From Lysinibacillus sp. ZYM-1 (GTDB taxonomy: Bacteria; Bacillota; Bacilli; Bacillales_A; Planococcaceae): a stretch of DNA of 61,223 nucleotides. Below the pieces are notes generated by a model. It ran no database searches and had not been told where the DNA came from. It worked only from the letters and a program-made list of their open reading frames with translations. The translations under genes were made by a program, and so were the position numbers. Below, piece after piece: positions 26,784 to 35,659 of the stretch. Each line of letters opens with the position of its first letter. Positions within the stretch are counted from its first letter, which is position 1. Location: the NCBI RefSeq assembly GCF_001308875.1, contig NZ_KQ465130.1, forward strand, positions 1-61,223, written 5' to 3'.

Positions 26784-26954
26784 TTATTGTTTTAATCTTT
26801 CTTTGATGTCTTCTAATAATTTCGTTTGCATTTTTAAGTGCTTAGTAGTAGTAATAGCAAACCAAATGACAAAAATAATCGGAACTATGTAAAATAACAA
26901 CCCGAAAATTGAAAATAAACTAAAAATAATATCCCCATTATTAAACTTACTCAC
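26784..26954 (-). CDS. Small membrane protein, 56 residues
   Basis: A small protein with a GTG start and a strong ribosome site (AGGAGG, 8 bases upstream). After a polar start (MSKFNNGDI) comes one long hydrophobic segment (residues ~9-36, FSLFSIFGLLFYIVPIIFVI) and a charged amphipathic tail (LKMQTKLLEDIKERLKQ). The layout resembles the small DUF4083-like or phospholipase_D-nuclease N-type membrane peptides of Bacillaceae, which assist membrane complexes. A terminator follows. Function unknown. Confidence 0.7.
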   Translation of the reverse strand: MSKFNNGDIIFSLFSIFGLLFYIVPIIFVIWFAITTTKHLKMQTKLLEDIKERLKQ

Positions 26955-27344
26955 AACGTGAATCCTCCTGTCTTTTCTTACTAACCTAAAATGCTATCTA
27001 AAGAAATCATAACATAGTAGCATTTAAATTGGTGAAAAAATGGAAAATACACAGCAGAGAGAAGCAATATTTTATACAGATTTTGCTAACAACAACCGTA
27101 TCAAGCATATAGATGCCATTAACAAGCCTGTAAGAGACTATTAATACAGCAGGCTACTCGCTTTTCCCATAGGAGTCGAGTAGCCATCTACAACAATCTA
27201 AAAAAATAACCTAAATTGAACTTTTATAGGAAGTCTAATAAATATCGATAAAACCATACAGATTCTCCCTAATCAACATATTTGAAATATTACCTCATAC
27301 ATAAAAATGGTCTTCATCATTGGAAGGATGGCTATTTCACAGAA
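26955..27344. other. Intergenic stretch with a hairpin
   Basis: No supported gene. A 34-codon frame at 27040-27144 has a weak GGTGA site only 3 bases from its ATG. A 9-bp perfect inverted repeat (GGCTACTCG 27152-27160, CGAGTAGCC 27177-27185) has no T tract on either strand. Confidence 0.35.
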
Positions 27345-27884
27345 TTATCCTGTAACAAGACGTTTTTCTTTCATTGCTAAAACTTGACTTAAAATTAGTG
27401 CACCGAACATTTGAATAATCGTCTTCACAATTATTTGTCCAAAAATGGCGGCTGGTACCGCTTCCCAAGGCAATATATTGGCTCCAAGTGGACTCAAGCC
27501 AATTACTACGAAAATCGCAGAATCCAGAAATCCTCCAACAATTCCACTGTAGAGTACACGCCAAGCCATTGGTAATTTCAATCGCGTATAGATTTCTGTA
27601 TCAGCCGTTTCAGCAACAACAAATGATAATGCCGACGCTACCACAATCAAAAGTGTATCTCCCAGTATGAATGACACCACCGCTGATATAATTAAAGCTG
27701 TAACAATAAATACATACGTCTTTGCTCTACCATATTTATTTTGCACAAGGTCCCGAAAAATAAAGGTCGCCCCAATTAAAAGAGTCCCCATCGGAACTAT
27801 AAACATACCAAACTGTAATGGCGCAAATGCTGCTGTAACCACATTAGCGATGACAATAGATAATAAATAAAATAATATTCTCAT
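27345..27884 (-). CDS. VUT-family queuosine precursor transporter
   Basis: An integral membrane protein of 179 residues with about six hydrophobic segments, of the VUT/YhhQ family. Family marks are FGMFIVPMGTLLIGATFIFRD near residue 30-50 and GFLDSAIFVVIGL in the second half. These proteins take up queuosine precursors (preQ0, preQ1 or queuine). The position just after queE, in the same direction, supports that role here. The start is the ATG with GAGGAG 7 bases upstream; the ATG five codons earlier is part of that site. It completes the locus by salvaging what queCDEF make. Confidence 0.88.
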   Translation of the reverse strand: MRILFYLLSIVIANVVTAAFAPLQFGMFIVPMGTLLIGATFIFRDLVQNKYGRAKTYVFIVTALIISAVVSFILGDTLLIVVASALSFVVAETADTEIYTRLKLPMAWRVLYSGIVGGFLDSAIFVVIGLSPLGANILPWEAVPAAIFGQIIVKTIIQMFGALILSQVLAMKEKRLVTG

Positions 27885-27931
27885 ACAATTACTCCTCATA
27901 TAAATTTAAAGACAATATTTGTAATGGCACA

Positions 27932-28660
27932 CTAGACACCTCTTTTATTTCCCCAAACAAGAGCATGCAACTGTGGCAGTACTTTGACATCTCTTAATTC
28001 CTCATCCTCAATCACTCTAGCAATCAGCTCATGATATTTATCTAATAAATATTTAATTAATCGTGAATTATCAATCGTCGTGAGCTCATCATTACCGACT
28101 TGGAGATAAAAAGGAATCATTGGATATCGATGGTGAATTTGTTTAGCATAATCGTAATCCTCTTGATTAAAAACGACTATTTTAAGCGATATATGCTGTT
28201 TACTATTTCGATTTTTAAGTTTTTCGAAAATAGCAGAGAGCACCGAATAGTCTGTGGTCATTCCAGAACTAGGGGGCTTGGGTGAAATTGTCAGTTCATC
28301 AATCTCATACATCCATTTTTGCCACCTACTTCCCTGTGTTTCCACCCCGATCTTTATGTCGTTTTCTTTTAAAATTGCAATGAGCTCTTCCAAATTTGGA
28401 TAGAGTGCAGGATTGCCGCCTGAAATCGTGACAAATGAAAAGCCACTGCCTCCAAGACGTTTCAACTCAGACCAAATCTCTTCCGCTGTCATTTGGACAA
28501 TAAGGTGCTTTCCACTGCCATCCCATGTAAACGATGAATCACACCAAGAACAGGAATAATCGCAGCCAGCAGTTCTCACAAACATCGTCTTCTGTCCAAC
28601 TACCATTCCCTCTCCTTGAATCGTTGGACCAAAAATCTCGATAATGGGTACCTTACTCAA
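27932..28660 (-). CDS. queE: 7-carboxy-7-deazaguanine synthase QueE
   Basis: A radical-SAM enzyme of 242 residues that contracts carboxytetrahydropterin to 7-carboxy-7-deazaguanine in queuosine synthesis. It starts LSKVPIIEIFGPTIQGEG and carries the iron-sulfur motif CDYSCSWC (CxxxCxxC) and SGGNPAL for SAM binding. The start is TTG at 28660, overlapping the queD stop (TTGAGTAA), with GGAG-like sequence upstream; the longer open frame upstream runs inside queD and should not be used. Length matches B. subtilis QueE. It acts between QueD and QueC. Confidence 0.93.
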   Translation of the reverse strand: MSKVPIIEIFGPTIQGEGMVVGQKTMFVRTAGCDYSCSWCDSSFTWDGSGKHLIVQMTAEEIWSELKRLGGSGFSFVTISGGNPALYPNLEELIAILKENDIKIGVETQGSRWQKWMYEIDELTISPKPPSSGMTTDYSVLSAIFEKLKNRNSKQHISLKIVVFNQEDYDYAKQIHHRYPMIPFYLQVGNDELTTIDNSRLIKYLLDKYHELIARVIEDEELRDVKVLPQLHALVWGNKRGV

Positions 28661-29126
28661 CTTCCATCCACTCCCGTCTTGCTTCTGCATAGCTTGTCGG
28701 AGTTTCATATAGCCTGATAAACTCAACACACGCACCGTTATAACTTGGTTCATCGAGCAAGGCCTCTGTCAACTTTTCGTATATCCAAACAACAATATTC
28801 TCTGCAGTCGTATTCATGGGTGGAAGCGTTTCATTTAAATAACGGTGATCCAAATGAATCTCTAATTTTTGTTTCCATATTCCTTTTATATCGCCAAAAT
28901 CAATCATCAAACCGCGTTCATCTGTGTATCCACTCAGTCCTAAGACTACTCGATAGGTATGACCGTGTAGGTTTTTACATTTCCCCTCATAATTATGTAA
29001 ATGATGGGCAGCATCGAAGGTAAATTCTTTGCTTACGAGAACACGCTTTGCATGATAGTTCAATTGATTTCTTTGAATATCTTCATCTATTTTTTGGAGC
29101 TTATCGACGATTCTAAAATCAGACAT
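28653..29126 (-). CDS. queD: 6-carboxytetrahydropterin synthase QueD
   Basis: A zinc enzyme of 157 residues that turns dihydroneopterin triphosphate into 6-carboxytetrahydropterin, the second step to queuosine. The zinc-binding histidines are in FDAAHHLHNY and NLHGHTYRV. The catalytic region includes LDHRYLNE and the C-terminal VEFIRLYETPTSYAE. An extra ~28 residues precede the core, as in some Bacillaceae forms. It starts 3 bases after the queC stop and overlaps queE, so the three are one translation-coupled unit. Confidence 0.93.
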   Translation of the reverse strand: MSDFRIVDKLQKIDEDIQRNQLNYHAKRVLVSKEFTFDAAHHLHNYEGKCKNLHGHTYRVVLGLSGYTDERGLMIDFGDIKGIWKQKLEIHLDHRYLNETLPPMNTTAENIVVWIYEKLTEALLDEPSYNGACVEFIRLYETPTSYAEARREWMEVE

Positions 29127-29129
29127 GCC

Positions 29130-29789
29130 TTAAGACTCCTTCCTGTAACTCATATACTCATCAAGTCCTTTTTTTCGCAGTTTACAAGCTGGGCATTCAC
29201 CACAGCCATCTGCAATTACACCGTTATAGCAAGTCAATGTTCTTTCCCGAACAAATTCAAGTGCCCTAAATTGATCAGCAAGCTCCCATGTTTGTGCCTT
29301 ATTCAGCCACATCAACGGTGTGTCAATCACAAAGGAATCATCCATCGATAAATTTAACGTTACATTCAAGGATTTAATAAAAACATCTCGGCAATCTGGA
29401 TATCCACTAAAATCCGTTTCACAAACGCCAGTAACAATATGCTTAGCGCCTACTTGGCTCGCTAAAACGCCCGCAAATGAAAGAAAGAGAAGATTTCGGC
29501 CAGGTACAAAAGTTGAAGGAAGCTCACCATTTTCTCCGTCTTCTACCTCAATGTCTTGTCGTGTCAATGCATTCGGAGCAAGCTGATTCAGGAGTGACAT
29601 ATCAAGAATGTGATGCTTGATACCAAGCTCCCCTGCTATCACCTTCGCACATTCAATTTCAAGATGATGCCTTTGACCATAATCAAAGGTTACTGCCTCA
29701 ATCTCTTCAAAACGTTCTTTTGCCCAGAACAAACAGGTTGTACTGTCTTGACCTCCACTAAACACAACAATTGCTTTTTCCTGCTTCAT
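29130..29789 (-). CDS. queC: 7-cyano-7-deazaguanine synthase QueC
   Basis: An ATP-dependent amidating enzyme of 219 residues that makes preQ0 from 7-carboxy-7-deazaguanine. The PP-loop is [12 protein letters not shown] at residues 7-18. The zinc-binding cysteines lie in [19 protein letters not shown] near the C-terminus. [11 protein letters not shown] is also diagnostic. It heads the queC-queD-queE unit and lies 121 bases downstream of queF, with an intrinsic terminator in that gap. The ATG has a GGGAG site upstream. Confidence 0.94.
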   Translation of the reverse strand: MKQEKAIVVFSGGQDSTTCLFWAKERFEEIEAVTFDYGQRHHLEIECAKVIAGELGIKHHILDMSLLNQLAPNALTRQDIEVEDGENGELPSTFVPGRNLLFLSFAGVLASQVGAKHIVTGVCETDFSGYPDCRDVFIKSLNVTLNLSMDDSFVIDTPLMWLNKAQTWELADQFRALEFVRERTLTCYNGVIADGCGECPACKLRKKGLDEYMSYRKES

Positions 29790-29811
29790 TTATAAAAACT
29801 CCCTTATATTG

Positions 29812-29841
29812 AAAAAAACAGCACTCTAAGAAAAAGTGCTG
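29812..29841 (-). terminator. Terminator between queF and queC
   Basis: CAGCACT pairs with AGTGCTG around a 9-base loop and is followed by T7 on the minus strand. It is inside the queuosine locus, so queCDE are either read through at reduced level or have their own promoter. Confidence 0.75.
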
Positions 29842-29910
29842 CTTTCTTCTTAGTTTTTTTAAGAGGGTAGCTAAAAACCTCTTTCTTGATAGGACGATTC
29901 AATTCCACAT

Positions 29911-30411
29911 TTATCGATTATCAATTTTTTCTGGATTCAGATCGTGGTTCATTAAACGATAGTTTGCTATTTCTTCGTATTTAGTTCCTGGCTTCCCATA
30001 GTTACACCATGGATCGATCGAGATACCCCCACGTGGAGTAAATTTCCCCCAAACCTCAATATATCTTGGGTCAAGTAATGTGATTAAATCATTCATAATG
30101 ATATTAACGCAATCTTCATGGAAATCGCCGTGATTTCTAAAACTGAATAAATACAATTTTAGTGATTTACTCTCAACAATTTTTTTATCCGGGATATATG
30201 AGATATACATCGTTGCAAAATCAGGCTGATTTGTAAGCGGGCATAAACTAGTGAACTCTGGACAATTAAACTTAACGAAATAATCTCGATTGGAATGAAG
30301 ATTATCTACTGCCTCCAATACTTCAGGTGCATAATCATATGAATACTTCGTACCTTGGTTACCTAATAATGTTAAATCCTTCAATCCTTCTTCATGGCTT
30401 CGACCAGACAT
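29911..30411 (-). CDS. queF: preQ0 reductase QueF
   Basis: NADPH-dependent 7-cyano-7-deazaguanine reductase of 166 residues, the unimodular form. It reduces the nitrile of preQ0 to the aminomethyl group of preQ1. The catalytic Cys is in [13 protein letters not shown] and the QueF motif [20 protein letters not shown] is intact. The start ATG has AAGGAGG 7 bases upstream; the frame is open eleven codons further without a site. It is the first gene behind the preQ1 riboswitch, so its product feeds back on its own transcription. Confidence 0.95.
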   Translation of the reverse strand: MSGRSHEEGLKDLTLLGNQGTKYSYDYAPEVLEAVDNLHSNRDYFVKFNCPEFTSLCPLTNQPDFATMYISYIPDKKIVESKSLKLYLFSFRNHGDFHEDCVNIIMNDLITLLDPRYIEVWGKFTPRGGISIDPWCNYGKPGTKYEEIANYRLMNHDLNPEKIDNR

Positions 30412-30495
30412 AAAAAAACCTCCTTGTAGAATGTTTCCCAACACTTCTCAAGAGAGGCTTCACCAATTAATCTATTAAAACATACGTATAAACAT

Positions 30496-30526
30496 AAAAA
30501 AAAGCCACGTCCGATATGGACATGGC
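30496..30526 (-). terminator. Riboswitch-controlled terminator
   Basis: GCCATGTCC pairs with GGACGTGGC (9 bp, 5-base loop), followed by T8 on the minus strand. Its 5' arm can instead pair with TATGGAACATG-type sequence next to the aptamer (TATGG/CCATA and ACATG/CATGT), which gives a clear antiterminator. Confidence 0.85.
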
Positions 30527-30543
30527 ATATTGTCATGTTTCCA

Positions 30544-30578
30544 TAGTTTTTTATAGAGGGTATCAGCTATGAACCTCT
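30544..30578 (-). promoter_or_regulatory. preQ1-I riboswitch aptamer
   Basis: On the minus strand the sequence begins AGAGGTTCATAGC and continues TGATACCCTCTATAAAAAAC, which matches the class I preQ1 consensus: a G/C stem AGAGG/CCTCT, the C-containing loop, and the A-rich tail that folds into the H-type pseudoknot. It lies between a sigma-A promoter and the terminator/antiterminator pair, so preQ1 binding should end transcription before queF. Confidence 0.93.
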
Positions 30579-30611
30579 CCCGTTCAAGTCCGGGCATTCT
30601 TTTCTTCAATT

Positions 30612-30640
30612 ATAATACGAAAAATAGTACGAAACGTCAA
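30612..30640 (-). promoter_or_regulatory. Sigma-A promoter of the queuosine locus
   Basis: TTGACG (30635-30640), a 17-base spacer and TATTAT (30612-30617) on the minus strand. Transcription would start near 30605, some 25 bases before the aptamer. Confidence 0.8.
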
Positions 30641-30719
30641 ATGTATTTTTTTATAAAATCTTCCCACCAATGCTTTTCTGGAAAAATCACTATATACTGC
30701 CCATAATGTAACCTGAAGA

Positions 30720-32111
30720 TTAATTCCCCTCAGAAAATCTGGCTTGTTTGATGCGGAAGGATATAATAAAGCTTATCAATACGAAAAGCAATTGAAGAAA
30801 CAATGCCAAAAGAATCCCCGTCAACAACCCAAAATTCAACGACTGACTAACACCAATGAGCGCTCCGCCAAGCCCTATGCTTAAACTAGGACCAAATGCA
30901 TCAGTAAACTGGAGGCTGGCAGATATATCTCCTTCTTCACCGGCTTTAGCGTTTTTCAACGCAATCGCTCCAGTGGTAGGATGTGCCAAACCGATACCAA
31001 ATCCAGTAAAAAGCTGTGACATTACAGCAAATATGATTCCTCCCTCTGGAAGACCCACAGCAAGCATTACCATAGCAACTCCAATGATCATAAACCCAAT
31101 ACCGACCGATACCCTGTTCTTTCGGCCATTTCCATTGTCTTTCACATCAAGCTTTGATTGTAGCCAAGCAGCAGTTGACCAGCTTATTGCACCTGCGGCA
31201 ACAATTAAGCCCGCCAAATCTGCAGGAAGCATTTTCACATCTGTCAAAGCCAAGACTACATAACTTTCGGTCGCATTATACGAAGCAACAAAGAAACCTC
31301 TAGAGGCAATCGTAGCAGGCAATCCTCTCCTAGCACTTAGGGTACCTTCCGGCAGCAGCTTTCGTATAGGCTGAATCATGATAATCAATCCTGTTACCGA
31401 AAGTATCATTCCTTTCCATTGGGTTATAAAGCTTAGCCCTACAAGCAACAGCCCTGTTCCTATAGCCAAGAGTACAGCATAGCCTTCTTTTCGGCTATTT
31501 TTAGAGGCAGTATCCCTCCTAACTGTTAATCTGCGGAATGCAGGAAGCGTCAGCACTACAGCCAAAGCAATGAAAGGCAGCACCAGCCAAAAAACAATTC
31601 TCCAGGATAGATGCTCTGCAATAAATCCAGCAATATATGGACCAATTAATGCAGGCAATATATATGCGCTGGAAAACAAAGCAAGAATTTTCGTTCTCAG
31701 GTTATCAGGATAACCTAAAGTAATACTGTAATACACGCACGTAATGACCGCCCCTGCACCAAACCCTTGAAACACTCTCCCTATAATTAGCATAAACATG
31801 TTCAAGGCAGTAGCAGCAATCACGATGCCGATCACAAAAAATAAAATCGATAGGCCAAACGATGCAAAAACACCATGTTTGTTGATTCGCTGCCCCATAA
31901 TCATCGTTCCTAGAATTTGTGCCAACAAAAATGAGCTAAATATCCAACCATATAAGTGAAGCCCATTCAATTTTTGAGCCAAGCTCGGAGCAATTGTGAC
32001 AATTGCTAATCCTTCAAACGCAACAATAGTTACGGCAAGAATGATTCCTATCGTCAAAGCTCTATATTTGGCATCAAATACCCCTTCTTCTTTTTGGGAA
32101 ATTTTCATCAT
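30720..32111 (-). CDS. MFS drug-efflux transporter
   Basis: A polytopic permease of 463 residues with about 12-14 membrane segments. It has LSWRIVFWLVLP, the GRVFQGFGAGAV stretch typical of motif C region, and a start FEGLAIVTIAPSLA. These are marks of drug:H+ antiporters such as the DHA2-like group. It likely exports a toxic compound. AAGGAG lies before a double ATG. It is 204 bases downstream of a marR gene in the same direction, and a MarR-box-like site is just upstream, so it is probably repressed by that MarR. Confidence 0.88.
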   Translation of the reverse strand: MMKISQKEEGVFDAKYRALTIGIILAVTIVAFEGLAIVTIAPSLAQKLNGLHLYGWIFSSFLLAQILGTMIMGQRINKHGVFASFGLSILFFVIGIVIAATALNMFMLIIGRVFQGFGAGAVITCVYYSITLGYPDNLRTKILALFSSAYILPALIGPYIAGFIAEHLSWRIVFWLVLPFIALAVVLTLPAFRRLTVRRDTASKNSRKEGYAVLLAIGTGLLLVGLSFITQWKGMILSVTGLIIMIQPIRKLLPEGTLSARRGLPATIASRGFFVASYNATESYVVLALTDVKMLPADLAGLIVAAGAISWSTAAWLQSKLDVKDNGNGRKNRVSVGIGFMIIGVAMVMLAVGLPEGGIIFAVMSQLFTGFGIGLAHPTTGAIALKNAKAGEEGDISASLQFTDAFGPSLSIGLGGALIGVSQSLNFGLLTGILLALFLQLLFVLISFIISFRIKQARFSEGN

Positions 32112-32132
32112 GAAGCACTCCTTTTTTTATAA

Positions 32133-32144
32133 TAGTCATAACAA
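32133..32144. promoter_or_regulatory. MarR box copy 2 (upstream of MFS)
   Basis: TAGTCATAACAA, matching 10 of 12 bases of the perfect palindrome TTGTCATGACAA found at 32778-32789. It lies 22 bases before the transporter start. Confidence 0.45.
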
Positions 32145-32198
32145 TAATTGCCGCAGCAAGTATATGACCCGTTAATCTTAACTGTGGCTTCCAATTTT

Positions 32199-32226
32199 GA
32201 TTCTCCCCATTAATTTGAGGAGAATC
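32199..32226. other. Hairpin between marR and MFS
   Basis: An 8-bp perfect inverted repeat (GATTCTCC / GGAGAATC) with a 12-base loop and no T tract on either strand. It may be a processing or stability element between the two genes. Confidence 0.35.
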
Positions 32227-32315
32227 ACTTGAATCGGATCCAAGACATGTGTAAAAAGCGTTCGTTCTCAGAGGATTCTTTATAGAAAAAATGTGTAGAA
32301 ATGTTCTTCTTTTGC

Positions 32316-32741
32316 TTATAAATCTTTTACGTTGTTATACATTACAGTAAGAATTCTTCTAAAGGTTTCAACTTCCTCTTCTGATAAACCTTTGATGGTA
32401 TTATTATATGCTTCGATAGACGGAGCAAGTATTTCATCTTTAATACCTCGTCCTTTAGGCGTAATATAAACACGCAATGACCTTCTATCCGTTTCATGGA
32501 CTACGCGATAAATAAATCCTTTTTTCTCCAGTTTGAATAGCATTCGTGCAACATTTGTTTGGTCCTTGTGCAGTCTATCAGCAAGTTCCTTTTGAGTAAT
32601 TCCTTCTTTTTCCCACAAGACAACTAGAATTTCCCACTGATCCACTGTTATATCAAACGGATTCACTACCTTTTGATAGTAGTTATTCAGTTTAAGCGCA
32701 GCTCGCTGCACATTAACACCAATATATTTTTCTAATTCCAA
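32316..32741 (-). CDS. MarR-family transcriptional regulator
   Basis: A winged-helix regulator of 141 residues. The HTH is GITQKELADRLHKDQTNVARML and the wing is ETDRRSLRVYITPKG, both canonical. It should bind as a dimer to the palindrome at 32773-32794 in its own promoter and to a weaker copy before the MFS gene. The start is TTG, chosen because GGAGG lies 7 bases upstream. MarR-MFS pairs normally respond to a phenolic or drug-like ligand exported by the partner. Confidence 0.92.
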   Translation of the reverse strand: MELEKYIGVNVQRAALKLNNYYQKVVNPFDITVDQWEILVVLWEKEGITQKELADRLHKDQTNVARMLFKLEKKGFIYRVVHETDRRSLRVYITPKGRGIKDEILAPSIEAYNNTIKGLSEEEVETFRRILTVMYNNVKDL

Positions 32742-32772
32742 TTTTCTGCCTCCATCTTATAATCGTCGTGAT

Positions 32773-32794
32773 TATAGTTGTCATGACAATTATA
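32773..32794. promoter_or_regulatory. MarR operator copy 1 (autoregulation)
   Basis: TATAGTTGTCATGACAATTATA, a near-perfect palindrome with the perfect 12-base core TTGTCATGACAA (32778-32789). On the minus strand TATAAT (32771-32776) overlaps it and may be the -10 of marR, so bound MarR would block RNA polymerase. Confidence 0.75.
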
Positions 32795-32978
32795 TTTTTA
32801 TTTTTTTGGGGTGTCAAATCATCAAGTTTTAGCAACCCTTACTATTTAAATACAACGTAAGATTCCTTGCATTAATGTTCTCTTAAAATTTGTGAAAGTG
32901 CGTACCAATTTTTTGTAGTTGTAATTCTTCACAAACTATTTGCAGATTTAGTTAAAAATCTTTTTATGTAAATAAAAG

Positions 32979-33013
32979 AAAGAACCGAGTGGGAAATAAT
33001 GCTCAGTTCTTTT
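32979..33013 (-). terminator. Terminator after the S9 peptidase gene
   Basis: Stem of AAAGAACCGAG opposite CTCAGTTCTTT with one mismatch, then a T-rich tail on the minus strand. It is 133 bases after the peptidase stop. The rest of the 32742-33145 gap has no other gene. Confidence 0.6.
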
Positions 33014-33145
33014 GCCTAGATCCAGTTTCATAACGCTACGACTACACCTATATAGGTAAAGGGAGCTTAATACCATAACGTAGCTATAAATTTGTAAGCC
33101 AATGCAGTTACTAGAGTATTATAGAAACAAGATTCATATAGTAAT

Positions 33146-35119
33146 TCATAAAACCCTAAAATCCTTCATACTTTCTCCAAGAATATAGTGTGAAAACCAC
33201 ATCAAATTCTGCTTCATAATAACCGCATTAATTCCTGGGTGGTCAGAACTATAGGCCATTCCATTAAATATAATTAATTCTGTATCAACTTCCATATCCC
33301 TTAATCCTTGATATAGCTCATATGCATTTGGAATAGGAACTCTTGCATCCATTTCGCCATGTTGGATTAGAGTGGGCGTACAAGCCGATTTAATATATGT
33401 CATTGGTGATGTTTTAGTATATATATCTGGATCATTCCACGGATCATTTCCTAAATACATCCTAATAAAGTAAGGGATATCCGTATTTACATAATGGGTA
33501 CGCCAATTAGTAATTCCACCTCCAACTGAAATAGCTTTAAATCTACTACTATATGTAGAACAAAAAGCTGCTAGATATCCCCCATTGCTCCATCCCATAA
33601 CCCCCACCCTATCCTTATCTGCAATCCCTTTGTCAACTAGTTTATCCACTCCAGTTATAACATCATCATAGTTAGCAATCCCTAGTTTTCTATAGTTTGC
33701 TCTTAAGAATTCATTCCCATAACCAGAACTTCCCCTGTAGTTTGGTTCTAAAACAATAAAACCTTTTTCGATAAACTGTTCAATAGGATATTTCTCATTA
33801 AAACAGTCTGAAAATATCGGAAAGGATGCCCAAGCAGGTCCACCATGGATTACTACTAATAAGGGATATTTTTTATTTGCGTCAAACTCAATTGGGGTTG
33901 ATAAAACTCCCTCTATTTCAAGACCATCACTACTTAGCCATGAGATTATTTCCCTGTTACTTTTAAGCTTTCCTTCGAAAAAGCTATTTTCATTCGTTAT
34001 TTTTTTATCGTCTAAATAGATCTCAAAGGTTTCATTTGCAATTGCCTTAATATAGGATATATATTTTCCATCCCTTGTTATAGAAGCATCCATTATAAAG
34101 CTATCTTCATTTTCGCTTAATATTTTCACAATGCCATTCTCAGTTAACAACCCAATAAGATAACTGGTTTTATTCTGCCATCTAATTAAAATTCCTTTAG
34201 CTGTCCACTGTAATGGAATAACCGTACTATCAAAATCTATTAAAGGTTGAATTTGCTCTCCTTTATTAATATCATAGATCTCTAGTGTACTTTCTTGTAT
34301 ATGGTTCTTATAGAAATCCTTCTCCATTATGCTTGCTGAGTAACATATTTTGTTGCCTTTAGGAGAAAAACAAACGCTCCCTCCCAACAACTTAGCTATA
34401 TTTATCTTTTGTAGATTTCCAGCTTTGATATTCAGTAAGTATAGATCTCCTTTAATATAATCTCCCATATTTGGACTTGGTGTAGCCATAAATACAACCT
34501 TTTTCCCATCATTTGAAATATCAAATTCATGGATATGGTAATACTCACCATCAGTTAATTGATAAACAACGCTCTTTTCGTGTTCATCTGTATCATTCTG
34601 TATCACTGTTTCTATTTCAATGTAATATAAACAATGATTCTGGTATTCCTTACCTATATGATGGAATTCACCATATAGTTCCGTCCGTTTCTTTATCGCC
34701 TCAGACTTTTTTGACTGTGCAACATAATAAAAACCCTTGCCAGAAGGCTCCCATTTGAATTTACTGACTCCTTCTTTCTCATTAGTTATTTGAATCTCAC
34801 TATTACCATCGAGCGACTTAACAAAGATTTGATTTCTCTTAATATCCCCTTCACCAATTGGGCTAAGGTATGCGATAACGCTAGAATCTGGGGACCATAA
34901 TGGGTATGTACTATCAATATCCCTAGTTATTAATGGATAACACTGCCCCTTATCTTTTTCATATATCCATACTCGATTCCTATATGTATTGTCTTTCCAG
35001 TTAGCTGTTTTCTTGACAAATGCTACGTTTTTGCCATCATCACTTATATTTGTACCTGATAAGGTTGGTAATGAAAGTATCTCTTCTATACTTAGATATG
35101 TTTTTTCACTCATTTTCAT
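33146..35119 (-). CDS. S9-family (prolyl oligopeptidase-like) peptidase
   Basis: A serine peptidase of 657 residues. The N-terminal ~390 residues are a beta-propeller with repeated ISDDGKNVAFV / LWSPDSSVIAYL-like blades. The C-terminal catalytic domain has the nucleophile in GWSNGGYLAAF, an Asp in GEMDARVP, and a late His in SSDHPG. It starts with the oxyanion-side YPLLVVIHGGPAW. This is the acylaminoacyl peptidase type, which cleaves short peptides in the cytosol. It overlaps the upstream DinB gene by 14 bases and is probably co-transcribed with it. AGGGA precedes ATG. Confidence 0.9.
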   Translation of the reverse strand: MKMSEKTYLSIEEILSLPTLSGTNISDDGKNVAFVKKTANWKDNTYRNRVWIYEKDKGQCYPLITRDIDSTYPLWSPDSSVIAYLSPIGEGDIKRNQIFVKSLDGNSEIQITNEKEGVSKFKWEPSGKGFYYVAQSKKSEAIKKRTELYGEFHHIGKEYQNHCLYYIEIETVIQNDTDEHEKSVVYQLTDGEYYHIHEFDISNDGKKVVFMATPSPNMGDYIKGDLYLLNIKAGNLQKINIAKLLGGSVCFSPKGNKICYSASIMEKDFYKNHIQESTLEIYDINKGEQIQPLIDFDSTVIPLQWTAKGILIRWQNKTSYLIGLLTENGIVKILSENEDSFIMDASITRDGKYISYIKAIANETFEIYLDDKKITNENSFFEGKLKSNREIISWLSSDGLEIEGVLSTPIEFDANKKYPLLVVIHGGPAWASFPIFSDCFNEKYPIEQFIEKGFIVLEPNYRGSSGYGNEFLRANYRKLGIANYDDVITGVDKLVDKGIADKDRVGVMGWSNGGYLAAFCSTYSSRFKAISVGGGITNWRTHYVNTDIPYFIRMYLGNDPWNDPDIYTKTSPMTYIKSACTPTLIQHGEMDARVPIPNAYELYQGLRDMEVDTELIIFNGMAYSSDHPGINAVIMKQNLMWFSHYILGESMKDFRVL

Positions 35120-35597
35120 TAATATTCCCTTTTATTTTCATTAACTCTCTTCCAATAAAGTTAGCAGGTACAGGACTTAAATCTAATTCTCTTGCCCAAA
35201 CAGAAAGTTGACCTATGTGGTGTATTTCATGAGTAATTATATGGTGTATTATTTCATCAAAAGTATATGGTTCTTCATCCCAAGGAACACTGACTAGTTT
35301 TTCATTTAAACCTCCTACATTCGCTTTTATAAATTCTGCTATTTCACTTCTTGATTTAACTGAAAGTGATTTAACCTTTTCAAGTGTGTTATAATCAGCA
35401 AACTGAAATACTAGATCTTCTTTACCCTGAATACCACGAATCCAACTATATTCCACATCAATTATGTGAAAAAGTGTGTTTAATATATTTCCTACTCCAC
35501 CCCTGCGTTCTTTTAACAACTCTTTCATTGTTAGTTGATTGCACCAGACAAACCATTCATCTCTTACCTGCCAGTTGTATGCAAAGAATTTAATCAT
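35106..35597 (-). CDS. DinB-family protein
   Basis: A four-helix-bundle protein of 163 residues. It begins with FFAYNWQVRDEWFVW. The metal-site pattern is present: His in LNTLFHIIDVEYSWI, and a HIITHEIHHIGQL block, the C-terminal HxxxHxxQ-type signature of the YizA/YisT-like DinB group. The start ATG has GGAG 8 bases upstream; the frame extends earlier without a site. It overlaps the start of the S9 peptidase gene, so the two are coupled. Function unknown; thiol-dependent transferase activity is possible. Confidence 0.85.
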   Translation of the reverse strand: MIKFFAYNWQVRDEWFVWCNQLTMKELLKERRGGVGNILNTLFHIIDVEYSWIRGIQGKEDLVFQFADYNTLEKVKSLSVKSRSEIAEFIKANVGGLNEKLVSVPWDEEPYTFDEIIHHIITHEIHHIGQLSVWARELDLSPVPANFIGRELMKIKGNINENE

Positions 35598-35659
35598 TGT
35601 AAGCACTCCAATCTTATTTATACCGTTATATTTCGATGTAAATGTAACTATTTCCTTCC

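Noticed and set aside
27040..27144. 34-codon frame with GGTGA near its ATG
   Set aside because: Only 3 bases separate the GGTGA from ATG and no promoter or terminator frames it; kept only as a note.
27152..27185. Inverted repeat as a terminator
   Set aside because: No T tract on either strand and no gene ends close to it.
25587..30444. A defence or toxin-antitoxin system hidden among the small genes
   Set aside because: The genes here resolve to a phosphotransferase and the queuosine locus; the 7-deazaguanine genes match tRNA queuosine synthesis under a preQ1 riboswitch, and no dpd DNA-modification genes are present.
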